Source of the DNA: Chloroflexota bacterium
GTDB lineage: Bacteria > Chloroflexota > Anaerolineae > Anaerolineales > Anaerolineaceae
DNA: 6,041 bases
Direction of reading: 5' to 3'
Assembly: GCA_029265085.1 (NCBI GenBank)
Contig: JAJUJY010000222.1
Span: forward strand, 1 to 6,041
Notes under the pieces: generated by a model
What the model was told of the DNA's origin: nothing
Database searches by the model: none
The model's input: only the letters and a program-made list of their open reading frames with translations
Position numbers and translations under genes: made by a program
Shown: in pieces, positions 5,463 through 6,041 of the stretch
Layout of the letters: every line of letters starts with the position of its first letter
How positions within the stretch are numbered: the first letter of the stretch is position 1

Positions 5463-6041
5463 TTATAGATACTCTTTTAGATTGTGTTCCACAGCATATG
5501 CCGCCGCTTCTGCCCGGTTGCTTACAGCCAACTTTGACAAAATACTGCTCACATAATTTCGCACTGTGCCTTCACCTAAAAATAATGCTTTTGCAATTTC
5601 ACGGTTTGTTTTTCCTTCAGAAACCAAAAGCAATACATGCTTTTCTTGTTGTGAAAGATTTGCAAACGCAGAAGCTTCTTCCTCTTTTACCGCGCGCCGT
5701 ACTTCTTGAAATACACGCTGTGTAACCGCGGGGTCAAGCAATGCTTCGCCACGGCCAACCGCTTCGATGGCCCGCATTAAATCATCGGAGCTAATCTGTT
5801 TTAATACATAGCCAGACGCCCCTGCCCGAATAGCCGAAAACAACATCTCGTCTTCAGCATAAGAGGTCAACATGATTACCTTTGTTTCAGGATAATTTTG
5901 GGTAATTTCCTCACAGGCTTCAATACCGGAAGCGCCGGGCAATCGAATATCCATTAAAACAACATCAGGACGAAGCTGAGCTACCTGGTCAACAGCCTCT
6001 TTTGCATTTCCAGCCTCACCAACCACCTCAAAGTGTGGGTG
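5463..6041 (-). CDS. NarL/FixJ (LuxR-type) response regulator, N-terminus outside window
   Basis: A two-component response regulator whose first 25 or so residues lie beyond the right edge. The frame stays open through the last base ([12 protein letters not shown]...), so the GTG at 6026 is not the real start. The 192 visible residues show most of the receiver domain: phospho-acceptor aspartate D31 in [13 protein letters not shown] (bases 5949-5951), the switch threonine T59 in MLTSY, and the conserved lysine K81 in YVLKQ. After a charged linker comes a LuxR-type helix-turn-helix (about 127-190) with [34 protein letters not shown] and RAEAAAYA. The N-terminal acidic pocket is not visible. Such proteins act as DNA-binding transcription regulators switched by a sensor kinase. 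The partner kinase is probably encoded to the right, outside the window, and the target genes cannot be told. The gene is convergent with the operon and shares its terminator. Confidence 0.93.
   Translation of the reverse strand, partial: HPHFEVVGEAGNAKEAVDQVAQLRPDVVLMDIRLPGASGIEACEEITQNYPETKVIMLTSYAEDEMLFSAIRAGASGYVLKQISSDDLMRAIEAVGRGEALLDPAVTQRVFQEVRRAVKEEEASAFANLSQQEKHVLLLVSEGKTNREIAKALFLGEGTVRNYVSSILSKLAVSNRAEAAAYAVEHNLKEYL

Noticed and set aside
5498..5725. Plus-strand open frame of 75 codons over the response regulator
   Set aside because: It is antisense to the conserved LuxR-type helix-turn-helix and linker, so it is best explained as a chance frame.
6024..6026. GTG as the start of the response regulator
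   Set aside because: The reading frame continues upstream to the window edge with typical receiver sequence (HPHFE), and a start here would lack the first strand and acidic pocket of the domain.

Overview
The window is a compact piece of bacterial chromosome, moderately AT-rich by eye, holding eight protein-coding genes with little space between them. It has no RNA gene, mobile element, CRISPR array or integrase. The gene families are DUF1385/YqhQ, ComEA, YqeY, a 7TM-HD phosphohydrolase of the PgpH/YqfF type, YbeY, a short Gram-positive-like DgkA, an endonuclease IV-like TIM barrel and a NarL/DegU-type response regulator. They suggest a Bacillota-like or Chloroflexota (Anaerolineae-like) genome. 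I favour Chloroflexota, but this is inference from family flavour and not proof.

Layout. (1) Bases 1-361 carry the 3' end of a DUF1385 membrane protein, closed by a strong intrinsic terminator at 384-421. (2) A sigma-70-like promoter (430-457) follows within ten bases and faces six plus-strand genes: comEA (498-1064), yqeY (1094-1543), the PgpH-like HD phosphodiesterase (1540-3690), ybeY (3712-4170), dgkA (4173-4556) and the endonuclease IV-like gene (4570-5406). Intergenic gaps run from a 4-base overlap to 29 bases, so a single operon is very likely. It ends at a hairpin at 5413-5452 that can work in both directions. (3) A convergent minus-strand LuxR-type response regulator (5463-6041) runs off the right edge. 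There is no gene-free stretch over 300 bases. The longest, 362-497, holds the terminator and promoter just described.

How the genes fit together. The core yqeY - pgpH/yqfF - ybeY - dgkA is a conserved housekeeping neighbourhood in Gram-positive-type bacteria. Its predicted roles are tRNA/amidotransferase-related (YqeY), cyclic-di-AMP breakdown (PgpH-like), 16S rRNA maturation and ribosome quality control (YbeY) and lipid or undecaprenol phosphorylation (DgkA). Here it is flanked by a DNA-uptake receptor (ComEA) and a DNA-repair-type TIM barrel. The order matches the order in which these genes lie, more spread out, along part of the Bacillus subtilis chromosome, as far as I recall it.

I see no evidence for a wholly new biological system. 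The points most worth a second look are the altered third-metal ligand in the endonuclease IV-like protein, a Glu-to-Gln change in the DgkA metal site, an isolated C8 tract at the dgkA 3' end, and comEA placed in a housekeeping operon away from comEC.
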